Origin: Stramonita haemastoma
Lineage: Eukaryota > Mollusca > Gastropoda > Neogastropoda > Muricidae
NCBI GenBank assembly: GCA_030674155.1
Contig: CM060317.1
Location: forward strand, 39,612,500 to 39,676,499
Length of the DNA: 64,000 bases
Reading direction: 5' to 3'
The notes under the pieces are model-generated. The model did no database searches. It saw only the letters and a list, made by a program, of their open reading frames with translations, and had not been told where the DNA came from. Below, one piece after another: positions 57,829 to 64,000 of this stretch; position 1 is the stretch's first letter; each line of letters opens with the position of its first letter. The position numbers and the translations under genes are program-made.

Positions 57829-59988
57829 TTTGTTGATTTGCTTTCATTGTTATGATTTTCTTTGGCTGAGGGCTGGATCTAAAAAAAATTTTTAAAAAGC
57901 TATTCTGTGTGCTTATTCTTTTTCCTGAATCAAAGTTTCAAAGTTTCCAGTTTCTCTCTCTCTCTCTCTCTCTCTCTTCTTCTCTCTCTCTCCTCTCTCT
58001 CTCTCCTCTCTCTCTCTCCCTCCCTCCCTCCTCTCCCCCCCACCTCTCTCTCTCTCTCTTCTCTCTCTCTTCTCTCTCTCTCCCTTTTTTATACTATTAC
58101 TTATATATTGTATCTCTGTTGTATTCCTTACCTGTTGCTGTTGTTCTTTCTCCCCTTTATCAAAATCTTGTTTTATGGGACTTATTTGATGTTAGATGGT
58201 GGTAGATTGATGCTTTCAGTCATTTAACCTCTCATATTTTCATATTTACTCTTAATTATTGCGCCTTTTCTTTGTTTTGTTTTGTTTTTGTTTTTTCTTC
58301 GTTTTTCTTGCTTTCTTTATTCAACTCAAAATCATCATTGATTCTTACTTCTCATTTTCGTTTCTGAATCAGTGACTATAAACATTACCTTAATATTGTA
58401 TCTCTGTGTTAATTCTTGCCTGTTGTTTGTTACTTGGTATGGTCCCTTACTTTTGGTATTTGGATCATTATAATTGTTGATTTTATTTATATTTTTATTG
58501 GCAGTATCTTCCCCCCCTCCAATAAGGATATTAGTTTTTAAAAAAATTTTCCCCTTTTATCCAAATGTATGATTTATGTCACATGTATAATTTTTGACAG
58601 ATGGTGGTGGATTGATGTTTTCAGTTGTTTATTCTCTTCTCTTGTTTGCTCTTTACCTATTAACACTTTTCTATTCTTTCATTATCAAAATCTTTTATTG
58701 TGACTTCTGATTTTTGTCTTCTGATCGAGTGCATTTTTATTACCTTATCATATATAGTGTCCTTATTCTTGTGTGTTGTTTGGTTTGCATAAGCTTTATT
58801 GTTTAGTATTTTTTTCAACTTGATGTATCCCTGAAAAGGGCGGGGACTGGATGTAAAAAAGCACACAAGTGCTTATCTATTATCCTCGAATAAAAATATT
58901 TTGCCTTGCCTTGCCTTGCCTTGCCTTGCCTTGCCTTGCCTTGCCTTGTCTCTCTCTCTCTCAAAAAAGCTTATTTATTGCTTACTCAATGTACCATCTG
59001 GAAATAAAATTTTGATTTGATTTGATTTGATTTAATCTCTCTCTCTCTCTGTCTCTCTCTGTGTTGGTGCTGCAGACACAGGGCAACAAAGCATAGACAC
59101 ATGACTATCTCTAGATACACACCTGCTTCAACAGTCTCCACATTGTCCCAGTCAGCAGCAGAGCTTGTGATGATGTGTCTTCTGTCCTCTCTTTCTTCTT
59201 CATCCTAAAATTAAAAATAAATTAAAGCAAGCAAAAACAAACTAAAACAAAAAGTAGCTTTTGTACCTCATAAACTTACAGATTCATTTGCCTCTCTCCA
59301 CCTACCCCCCTCCACCCACCCCTTTCCTCCCCTAAAAAATTATAAAGATAAGTTAATGTGCTTGTTTATATGTGGAAAAAGAGAGAGGGAGGTAGGAGAA
59401 AGAGAAAGAAAGAGAAACTTTTTCAGAGAATTGTTTGATTTTCTTCTTTTTTTTTTGATATTGAATAGCCTTTTTATTGCAGATTGATAACATGTCAACA
59501 ACTAAAATTCGAAAGCTGTTGCAATGTCATTCATATTGTTGTGGAGCATTTCTGTATGAACAATTTGAATACAAACTTGAGATTTTATTTGTTTTCCACT
59601 AGATATAGCGCACACAATACCTATGCGCGAAGTCAAGTCGCACTGCTGGCTGGTCCTCAGGAACCCCTACTAGCTACTGTCAAGAAAAGGAAGCTGGCAT
59701 GGTTCGGCCATGTCACACGCCACAACACCCTCCCCAAGACAGTCCTACAAGGAATGCTAGAAGGTGGCAGATGCCGAGGCAGACAAACCAAAAGCTGGAT
59801 GGATAACATCAAGGAGTGGACCCGCCTGGACAGTCCAACACTCATTCGGAAGGCGGAGGACAGGGCTGGATGGTGACGGCTGGCTGCAGAATCGTTTCTC
59901 ATGTCTCCTCCACAACCGTTCCGGTCATGAGAAAGAAGAAGAGGATATAGCGCTATGCAAATTTGCCATTTATCAATATTGTTTCTGC

Positions 59989-60022
<34 letters not shown>

Positions 60023-60753
60023 ATTATTATTATTATTATCATTATCAGTTATTATTGATAATACTACTGCTACGATACATCCCTGGTTGGAATGTTACTA
60101 CCCGAATCATGAGTAAAACCATCACATACACAAAATCTCACCACAGGTTGTCCTTGGAGCTCTACCCAAGGAACAAAAAAATGAATTACAACTATAAGCA
60201 TTTGCATTCAAAACGTTCATGCAACCAGCCATGTCACATTCACCATAGTCAATACCTGCTCTTGTTTGAGGGCAATGTCTTGAGGCAAGCCTTCCCCACT
60301 CTCAGGCTTCACACTAACAACGGCCGGCTTTCCATCCCCTTTCTCCCCTACGTGCATCGCTACAGGGGGAGACACCACAGCCTGCTGCACAGGCTTGTCA
60401 ACCCCCTCAGGCTTCCTCTCTTGACTCTCTGCTGTGTCCCCTGCTTCCTTGGATGGTGCTTCACAGCCAAACTCCCCTGAGAACCGGACGTTCTTTCCTT
60501 TGTCCGGTTTGGATGAAGGCAAGTCAAAGTCAAACTCGTCGTCAGAATCTTCCTCGGCCACTTTGAGCGTGGATGTGAGCAGAGGAGGGTCAACAGCATC
60601 TTCGAAATCTGCAGCGATGTCTTCCAGTGAGGCTTCCTTGGGGTGTGACAGCGCAGACACAGAGGAAGGGTCTGGTTCTGCCATGGCTGGTGACGCTGCC
60701 ATGAGCTCGTCTGGTTGTTGTGTGTGGCTGGAGTTTGTGTTAAGGGCAGAATC
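47027..60753 (-). CDS. ELMOD3: ELMO domain-containing protein, ELMOD3-like, 10 exons
   Basis: ELMOD proteins are GTPase-activating proteins for Arf/Arl-family GTPases. Ten exons join with consistent phases. With the ATG at 60702 they make 1428 nt, about 475 residues, longer than vertebrate ELMOD3 because of an acidic N-terminal region. The ELMO domain runs from about residue 215 ([12 protein letters not shown]) through [23 protein letters not shown] and [10 protein letters not shown]. Arg at about 304 in TDLRG is the conserved residue implicated in GAP activity in this family. The C-terminal block ([16 protein letters not shown]) matches ELMOD3 rather than ELMOD1/2 in my judgement. The gene converges on POLR2B. 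The first exon upstream of 60753 was not found, so the 5' end may be incomplete. Confidence 0.88.
47857..47996 (-). repeat. 70-bp tandem duplication across an ELMOD3-like donor
   Basis: Two 70-bp units differing at about one position, each containing the end of the 47932-48056 exon and its GTAAGG donor. The copy on the far side is intronic. Confidence 0.92.
47932..48056 (-). CDS. ELMOD3: ELMOD3-like exon 10, donor duplicated
   Basis: 125 nt encoding [20 protein letters not shown] and [15 protein letters not shown]. Its 3' end and GTAAGG donor are duplicated 70 bp downstream. Using the second donor brings in TGA after a short shifted stretch, so the donor at 47931 must be the productive one. 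Confidence 0.9.
48060..48312. repeat. CA microsatellite in an ELMOD3-like intron
   Basis: CACA with ATGAGTA interruptions, then pure (CA)n. It begins four bases from the exon 10 acceptor, so on the minus strand the pyrimidine tract is a TG run. Confidence 0.9.
48410..48486 (-). CDS. ELMOD3: ELMOD3-like exon 9
   Basis: 77 nt encoding [20 protein letters not shown] and DGVLNR, matching the FPF...NITR core of ELMOD3. Acceptor CTGTTGCAG, donor GTTTGA. Confidence 0.88.
48790..49100. mobile_element. SINE family B tail (minus) followed by family A tail (plus)
   Basis: 48800-48900 is a B tail in minus orientation (TCCTCAGCTAGAGCTCTGAG, GTAGCCACATTCTGACTTC). 48930-49100 is an A core and tail in plus orientation (CACACGTTAAATCCTGTTCC to CCCATTATCCTTGATATAAA). 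Confidence 0.65.
49159..49289 (-). CDS. ELMOD3: ELMOD3-like exon 8 (TDLRG motif)
   Basis: 131 nt encoding [20 protein letters not shown] to [10 protein letters not shown]. It contains the conserved Arg of the ELMOD GAP motif. Acceptor GGGCAG, donor GTCCGC. Confidence 0.9.
49608..49955 (+). mobile_element. SINE family A, full-length
   Basis: tRNA-like head GATGGCCTGGTGGTTAAGAG with B-box-like GATTTGAATCC, the shared core CATGTTAAAACCTGTTC and GTGTCGGTGGGGACGGATGA, and the tail ATTCCATTATTCTTGAAAAA. Diverged from the copy at 61 kb. Confidence 0.8.
49985..50405 (-). mobile_element. SINE family B, full-length
   Basis: Shares the core of family A (CTGTTCTGACTTTCAGAAG region, CAGTAGGAACGGATGAC-like) but ends in a different 3' module: AAGTCGGAATGTGGCCACC, then TCTCACCTCTGGTGAACCTC and AGAGCTCTAGCTGAGGAAC, then poly(A). 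A C run interrupts it at 50047-50066. Confidence 0.75.
50800..50957. repeat. long CA microsatellite next to ELMOD3-like exon 7
   Basis: About 155 bp of (CA)n with one CAACA interruption, 40 bp from the exon 7 donor. Confidence 0.95.
50997..51119 (-). CDS. ELMOD3: ELMOD3-like exon 7
   Basis: 123 nt encoding [20 protein letters not shown] and [19 protein letters not shown]. The W-E-x-x-GFQG motif is diagnostic of ELMOD proteins. Donor GTAGGT. A very long CA array follows in the intron. Confidence 0.9.
51333..51650 (-). mobile_element. SINE family F, ELMOD3-like intron copy
   Basis: Shares CATTTACAGCTGGGT, GACCTCAGCTTCTC and CACTGAGCTATC with the copy at 44.5 kb. It contains a short internal duplication AATGAGGGGGTCAGCATAATG. 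Confidence 0.75.
51651..52584. other. ELMOD3-like intron, plain sequence
   Basis: No conserved ORF. An ATACAATACA pentanucleotide stretch lies at 52470-52530. The rest is AT-rich. Confidence 0.5.
52585..52708 (-). CDS. ELMOD3: ELMOD3-like exon 6 (ELMO domain start)
   Basis: 124 nt encoding the start of the ELMO domain, [21 protein letters not shown]. Acceptor ATTTCAG, donor GTCAGT. The alternative donor four bases on (GTATCT) would give a stop in the next exon, so GTCAGT was chosen. Confidence 0.88.
52790..53277 (-). mobile_element. SINE family C with family B tail, split by microsatellites
   Basis: Read on minus: head TGGCGAATGCTATAGCCGAA, B-box-like GGGTTTGAATC, core GATTTTTAAATCTCCCAGG, TG/AT microsatellites, CATATGCACATTAAAG-like core, then the B tail to 52790. 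Confidence 0.7.
52978..53105. repeat. TG then AT microsatellite
   Basis: (TG)n followed by (TA)n; it interrupts the SINE at 52790-53277. Confidence 0.9.
53955..54240. repeat. CAA/CATCAA-rich repeat with about 60-bp higher-order period
   Basis: Trinucleotide CAA with CAT interruptions. A block ending CACAATAAACAACAACAG then CTGAATCAACAACATCA occurs three times. It lies in an ELMOD3-like intron 3' to the exon at 54274; the Gln/His-rich ORF on the + strand is a repeat by-product. Confidence 0.9.
54274..54362 (-). CDS. ELMOD3: ELMOD3-like exon 5
   Basis: 89 nt encoding [20 protein letters not shown] and RAMDHSAVK, similar to the region ahead of the ELMO domain in ELMOD3. The acceptor CCACAAG has a poor pyrimidine tract. 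The donor is GTGAGA. Confidence 0.7.
54360..54680. repeat. 20-bp minisatellite in an ELMOD3-like intron
   Basis: Units of ACAGTCATCACCAAAACATT, with ACAGTCAACACC variants, about 14 copies. The same ACATTACAGTCAACA core recurs in the 53-bp array downstream, suggesting common descent. Confidence 0.9.
54699..55185 (+). mobile_element. SINE family G
   Basis: tRNA-like head (GTGGTCTCATGATAACGCAC, B box GGGTACGATCCC), body with AGATGTCCTCGGCAAAATTC, and tail CTCTCTCCAGGGAGAGCAAC then GAATTCTGCCGTGACATC. A 60-bp segment (ACAAGATGATAAAACGAAGT type) is duplicated within it. Confidence 0.65.
55195..55975. repeat. 53-bp minisatellite in an ELMOD3-like intron
   Basis: About 14 copies of a unit containing ACATTACAGTCAACAACA, CATGACAATCAACAA and GGAACATCAAGTTAAA. 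Variation is mostly single-base. The start of each unit equals the neighbouring 20-bp repeat. Confidence 0.93.
56360..56510. repeat. CA/CGCA microsatellite next to the microexon
   Basis: CA with CGCA and CC changes, ending about 13 bp from the 21-nt exon's donor. Confidence 0.85.
56523..56543 (-). CDS. ELMOD3: ELMOD3-like 21-nt microexon
   Basis: Acceptor GGCTGTTGCAG, donor GTAAGA, 21 nt encoding GYSDAQT with one base at each side shared with neighbouring exons. Both phases fit. If skipped, the frame is kept (21 = 7 x 3), so it could be an alternative microexon. Confidence 0.5.
56898..57300. repeat. G run and paired TG microsatellites
   Basis: A 27-base G run at about 56898-56924, then (TG)n at 57005-57068 and 57148-57235. 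A short SINE-A tail (TTATTCTTTCATATCGAGGA) lies between the two TG runs. Confidence 0.85.
57301..58099. other. ELMOD3-like intron with CT microsatellites
   Basis: (CT)n at 57773-57825 and 57953-58083 within AT-rich sequence. No gene recognised. Confidence 0.6.
58100..58960 (+). mobile_element. possible LINE 3' end sharing the SINE A tail
   Basis: T-rich sequence with two diverged copies of a block containing GATGGTGG-AGATTGATG, ending GGGGACTGGATGTAAAAAAG and CTTATCTATTATCCTCGAAT, then (TTGCC)n. The last 60 bp equal the SINE A tail but the rest does not match the SINE. No ORF, so a LINE 3' UTR is only a suggestion. Confidence 0.4.
59123..59204 (-). CDS. ELMOD3: ELMOD3-like exon 3
   Basis: Acceptor TTTTTAATTTTAG, donor GTGTGT, 82 nt. 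It encodes [20 protein letters not shown] and VETVEA, a charged linker not conserved with vertebrates as far as I can judge. Support is the open frame, the splice signals and the phase match with the next exon. Confidence 0.6.
59630..59945 (+). pseudogene. 3' fragment of an RTE-like LINE in an ELMOD3-like intron
   Basis: About 75 codons from [20 protein letters not shown] to DNIKEWTRL, clearly related to the C-terminus of the intron-9 element but diverged (a different subfamily). After AGW the frame hits TGA at 59874-59876, where CGA would continue into [13 protein letters not shown], so a CpG-to-TpG nonsense change is the simplest explanation. Antisense to the host gene. Confidence 0.75.
60256..60753 (-). 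CDS. ELMOD3: ELMOD3-like exon with start codon and acidic N-terminus
   Basis: Begins after TTCCACAG and ends AAACAAGAGCAG before GTATTG; 498 nt, phase 0 at both ends. The first ATG is at 60702, giving [11 protein letters not shown], but the frame is open upstream to the acceptor, so either the first 51 nt are 5' UTR or translation starts in an unseen exon. It contains an acidic patch [11 protein letters not shown] and Pro/Glu/Lys-rich, probably disordered, sequence. Confidence 0.75.
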
Positions 60754-60854
60754 CTGTGGAAAGAAGGAAAAAAGTGAGGAGAAGTGATTTCAGTGAGAGA
60801 GATTTTTATTTTATTTATTATTTATTTTATTTATTCTTTTATATCGAGGATAAC

Positions 60855-60856
<2 letters not shown>

Positions 60857-60944
<88 letters not shown>

Positions 60945-60972
60945 AGAGATATTTGAAAAAAGAAAGAAAAAC

Positions 60973-61050
<78 letters not shown>
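60857..61050. repeat. GA and TG microsatellites flanked by SINE tails
   Basis: (GA)n 60857-60945, then (TG)n 60977-61050. A SINE-A tail ending TATATCGAGGATAACAG stands at each side (60820-60855 and 61056-61090), suggesting two nested insertions or a tail duplication. Confidence 0.85.
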
Positions 61051-61054
<4 letters not shown>

Positions 61055-61055
61055 A

Positions 61056-61400
61056 TTTATTTATTTATTCTTTTATATCGAGGATAACAGAATAAGCAAT
61101 CATGTGCTTTTTTTCATCCGGTCCCCGTGTGTATGCAGTTTTGTAAATATTGTCATCTGTTCCCACCGGCACACGATGGCCTACTCTTATGAAAAGCGGA
61201 ACAGGATTTAACGTGTGCGCAAGATGTTCTGCGTGTATTCGCACACAGGGCCTCGGTTTAAAGTCTCATCCGAAGAACTTTTGGGGAGAGTGGAGTCAGT
61301 ACTGATGTTAACTCCAGGAGAAAAATTTCCTCGACCGGACTCGAACCCGGGTCGTCAAATTGCCAGCGCAATGTTCTGACCACTAGGCTATCCGTCCCCC
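61056..61400 (-). mobile_element. SINE family A, full-length
   Basis: On the minus strand it starts with a tRNA-like head: an A box in GATAGCCTAGTGGTCAGAAC and a B box in GGGTTCGAGTC. The core contains CACACGTTAAATCCTGTTCC and GTGTGCCGGTGGGAACAGAT. The tail is GCTTATTCTGTTATCCTCGA then TATAAAAGAATAAATAAA. About 345 bp. It is pol III-type in structure but not a tRNA gene. Confidence 0.85.
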
Positions 61401-61429
61401 AAGCTTCAGCCACTTTAAAGATGGGATTT

Positions 61430-63276
61430 TAAGATTGTTGCTCATATTGGATTAACCACATCACTGTAGTGTTGATTATCAAACAATATGTGATGAGCCG
61501 GTAGCAAGGATAGAGGACAGGGAAAGTAAAGGAACAATGTACAGCAGCCAGGCAAAGGAAGACTCAGGGGAAGACAGCAGCTGGGCGTTGGTAGGTCTTT
61601 ATTTCGTCATCTCTCTGCTCCCTCCTGTGCTCTGCTGGACTGCTACAGGTCTATTCTGGTCTAACCCAGTCTACCGTAGTCTGCAAACCTATCTCTCCTA
61701 GTCTCCCTAGCCACCCTAACCACCCCTAAATATATAGCCTCCGCACGGACTGCAAAGACAGCACCGCGCGGCAGCAGACGATTCGGCCACTTCAGGCTTA
61801 AAATGGAGTAAATTTGTGTTTCCTTACGTGGCTTCAACAGCGATTATCTCGCTGTCCGCCCAACAAAGCTAAACATATTATACATCAAAATAAACTAGGA
61901 AACACAAGCTTTAAAATGCACTAATGCACTTTACACAACAATCATCTAACTGCGAGCTAAATGCGATAAAAGCCTCTGAGTAGACACACTTTTAACAGGT
62001 TTGTACTAAAACTTTCGATAATAAAACACTAAGAGTCCAGCAGAGCCTAATACTTAATGAATATAAAAGGAAGAATATAATTCACAGATTGTATACATAT
62101 GCATATTATTAGCTAGCAGTGTCCATGAGATGAGATATTAATGATTAAATAGCGATGCGAAAACACAATTTCCGATCTACTGCATGCGCATCAATCTTGC
62201 ATCAGCCTTGCTTACGAAGTAGTTCGAAAGATCGGAAGAATGAACAATCTCTAATAATACAAATTATCTATATTAACATAATCCGACCTAATGTTCATTC
62301 ATATATAAACCCAAAATATACCATAAATCGATAATTAAATGTCTGCATTTTATAAAATTCAGTTCGACGAAATTTGAATTCGTTTAAAACAAATCGTATT
62401 CAAACCATCGTATGCCTTACAATCTACTACAACCTAAATTAAGTTATATTTCATTTATCTAAATAAAGTTTATTGCACACGATTCTCAATCGCACACTTC
62501 AGTATATGAAATATTTCTTTATTTATAAATTAGAACTGCTTTTGCTGATCGCGATTTCAATGTTCTTATACTGATATGATGTAATAAGTGAAAATACTAA
62601 TTTAAAATGAAAATAGAGAATCTTCACTGTGGTCGAGTTGAATCGAGTCAAAATCAGTCCTTCAACAATCATATCCATGAATATGAATAGATAATATGAT
62701 TGTTTAAAGTTGTTATTAAAAATTTTCTTTCCTAGGTCAGGCTGATCCTTTGTGTTCAAAATGCAAGGTAGAGTTCTCTCTCTTGATCCAAAAATCATTA
62801 CAATAAAATACATCTCATCTCATCCCACTAACAATAAAATCATAAGAACAAAATGGAATGCAAAATAACTAATTAATTACATATAAATCATAAAGATCAT
62901 AAAAATTCAATTATCAACTTCATATAAAAATACAAATATGTCATACTCATAATAAACCATAACACTTTATAAAATGAACAGAAGATCTTATCTGTTCTGA
63001 CCACACCAAATATCTGTTTAACTGTTTCTAACCTAAACTAAATGCCCAACAAACTCTCACACATAGAGCTACACAAAACCACCTGGTTACAAATAAAAGA
63101 AAATTGCCTCTGATCCAGTTGCCTTGGTTGCTTTTGTCTTCTAGTGACCTAAGTTTTGGTTTCGTATGCACTTTGTGCCTGTGATCAGTTTGGTTTTAAA
63201 GCCTTTTGATGAGAGGTTTTGGATTAGAGGTGTGTGTGCGTGTGTGCATGTGTGTGCATGTGTGTGCATGTGTGTG

Positions 63277-63327
<51 letters not shown>

Positions 63328-64000
63328 GGCATGCATACATGCATGTGTGTGAGCATGTGTGTGTGTGTGTTTGCATGTATGCAGATATCCATTTGTCTGT
63401 ATACAAATAAACATATTGTATTGAGCTGTATGTGACAGAACACATCAACATTATACTATTTTTTTCTACTTAGTGTTCCTTTCCACCCCCAAAAACTTTA
63501 TCCCCCCCCCCCCCCCCCCTGGAAGGGTTTTGGTCTTCTGATCTTGGTTTTGTAGGGTGGGGGTATTGCACCAGCCCAGTGCTCAATGTTTGCCTGCTAC
63601 AAGGTCAACAGCCAGTAAGGCCCTGTACTTCTGCTGGGTCTCTTTGGTAGTGTTGAGTGGTGCAAGTTCTAGCAGTCATAAAACATCATCTATTTAGCCC
63701 CTTAGTGAAACCATTAACAGCTTAGCACAGAGCTAGAATAAGTAAGACACCCACCTAGGGTGGTGACCATCACAACACCCCTCAATTGATCTTCCTGGAG
63801 CCTGGAACCTCTAATCCAAAACCTCTCATCAAAAGGCTTTAAAACCAAACTGATCACAGGCACAAAGTGCATACGAAACCAAAACTTAGGTCACAGAAGA
63901 CAAAAGCAACCAAGGCAACTGGATCAGAGGCAATTTTCTTTTATTGTTTGATAATCAACACTACAGTGATGTGGTTAATCCAATATGAGCAACAATCTTA
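61430..64000. mobile_element. foldback element with about 194-bp inverted arms, cut by the window end
   Basis: The right arm 63808-64000 is the inverse of 61430-61488 joined to 63096-63230, with a single 1-nt difference seen. The left arm is split by a solo LTR. The interior 63231-63807 holds a TG run, a C run and no ORF. The outer end of the right arm continues past the window. A foldback or MITE-like DNA element is the simplest reading. Confidence 0.75.
61489..63091. mobile_element. solo LTR, 1603 bp, 4-bp target duplication AATA
   Basis: Begins TGTGATG and ends GGTTACA (TG...CA with short TGT/ACA inversion) and is flanked by AATA at 61485-61488 and 63092-63095. Removing it and one AATA restores the sequence of the opposite inverted arm exactly, so both borders are certain. 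It contains an AAATATATAG TATA-like site near 61729 and a very AT-rich second half. No internal retroviral-type genes are present. A 4-bp duplication is compatible with Ty3/Gypsy-type elements. Confidence 0.85.

Overview
The window is animal genomic DNA. Two spliced protein-coding genes with GT-AG introns sit in a background saturated with microsatellites, minisatellites and transposable elements. Both proteins are metazoan-like. The repeat set (tRNA-headed SINEs, an RTE-like non-LTR element, piggyBac-type and foldback elements, very long TG/GA/CT runs) would fit a lophotrochozoan, probably a mollusc and perhaps a marine gastropod. That assignment is inference from overall character, not from a database match.

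Left part (about 3.4-36 kb): the + strand carries the gene for RPB2, the second-largest subunit of RNA polymerase II (POLR2B). I could place 24 coding exons from the ATG at 4016 to the TAG at 35196. Allowing for seven small indels, they add up to about 1176 residues, full length for the family. A short divergent ORF with a C-terminal membrane segment (3472-3741, minus) starts 274 bp from the POLR2B ATG, so 3742-4015 looks like a bidirectional promoter. It contains a double ETS-type motif. The introns hold an RTE-like retrotransposon with an 875-codon open frame (intron 9), a piggyBac remnant with TTAA target duplication (intron 19), a hairpin MITE (intron 20), a TIR element (intron 21) and a hAT-like element (intron 22).

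Middle (36-47 kb): intergenic DNA between two convergent genes. It holds a second copy of the intron-21 TIR element, several SINE families, a 41/48-bp minisatellite and a TTAA-flanked MITE.

Right part (47-60.8 kb): the minus strand carries an ELMO-domain protein closest to ELMOD3. Ten exons are placed, including a 21-nt microexon, giving about 475 residues if the ATG at 60702 is the start. Its introns contain nested 20-bp and 53-bp minisatellites, CAA-rich DNA and a LINE 3' fragment.

Right end (61.4-64 kb): a foldback element with about 194-bp inverted arms. Its left arm is split by a 1603-bp solo LTR with TG...CA ends and a 4-bp target duplication.

The most unusual pattern is that tandem duplications repeatedly straddle exon-intron boundaries. 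In POLR2B, the acceptors of exons 13 and 16 have each been amplified into minisatellites (34 bp x about 15 and 66 bp x about 20), and the donors of exons 5 and 14 are duplicated once. In ELMOD3, one donor is duplicated once. Each repeat unit carries a copy of the splice site plus the adjacent exon bases, so these genes sit beside arrays of decoy splice sites. A second oddity is a cluster of seven frame-disrupting indels in POLR2B exons 10-22. All other coding DNA in the window is clean, which suggests local consensus errors but leaves a decaying allele possible.
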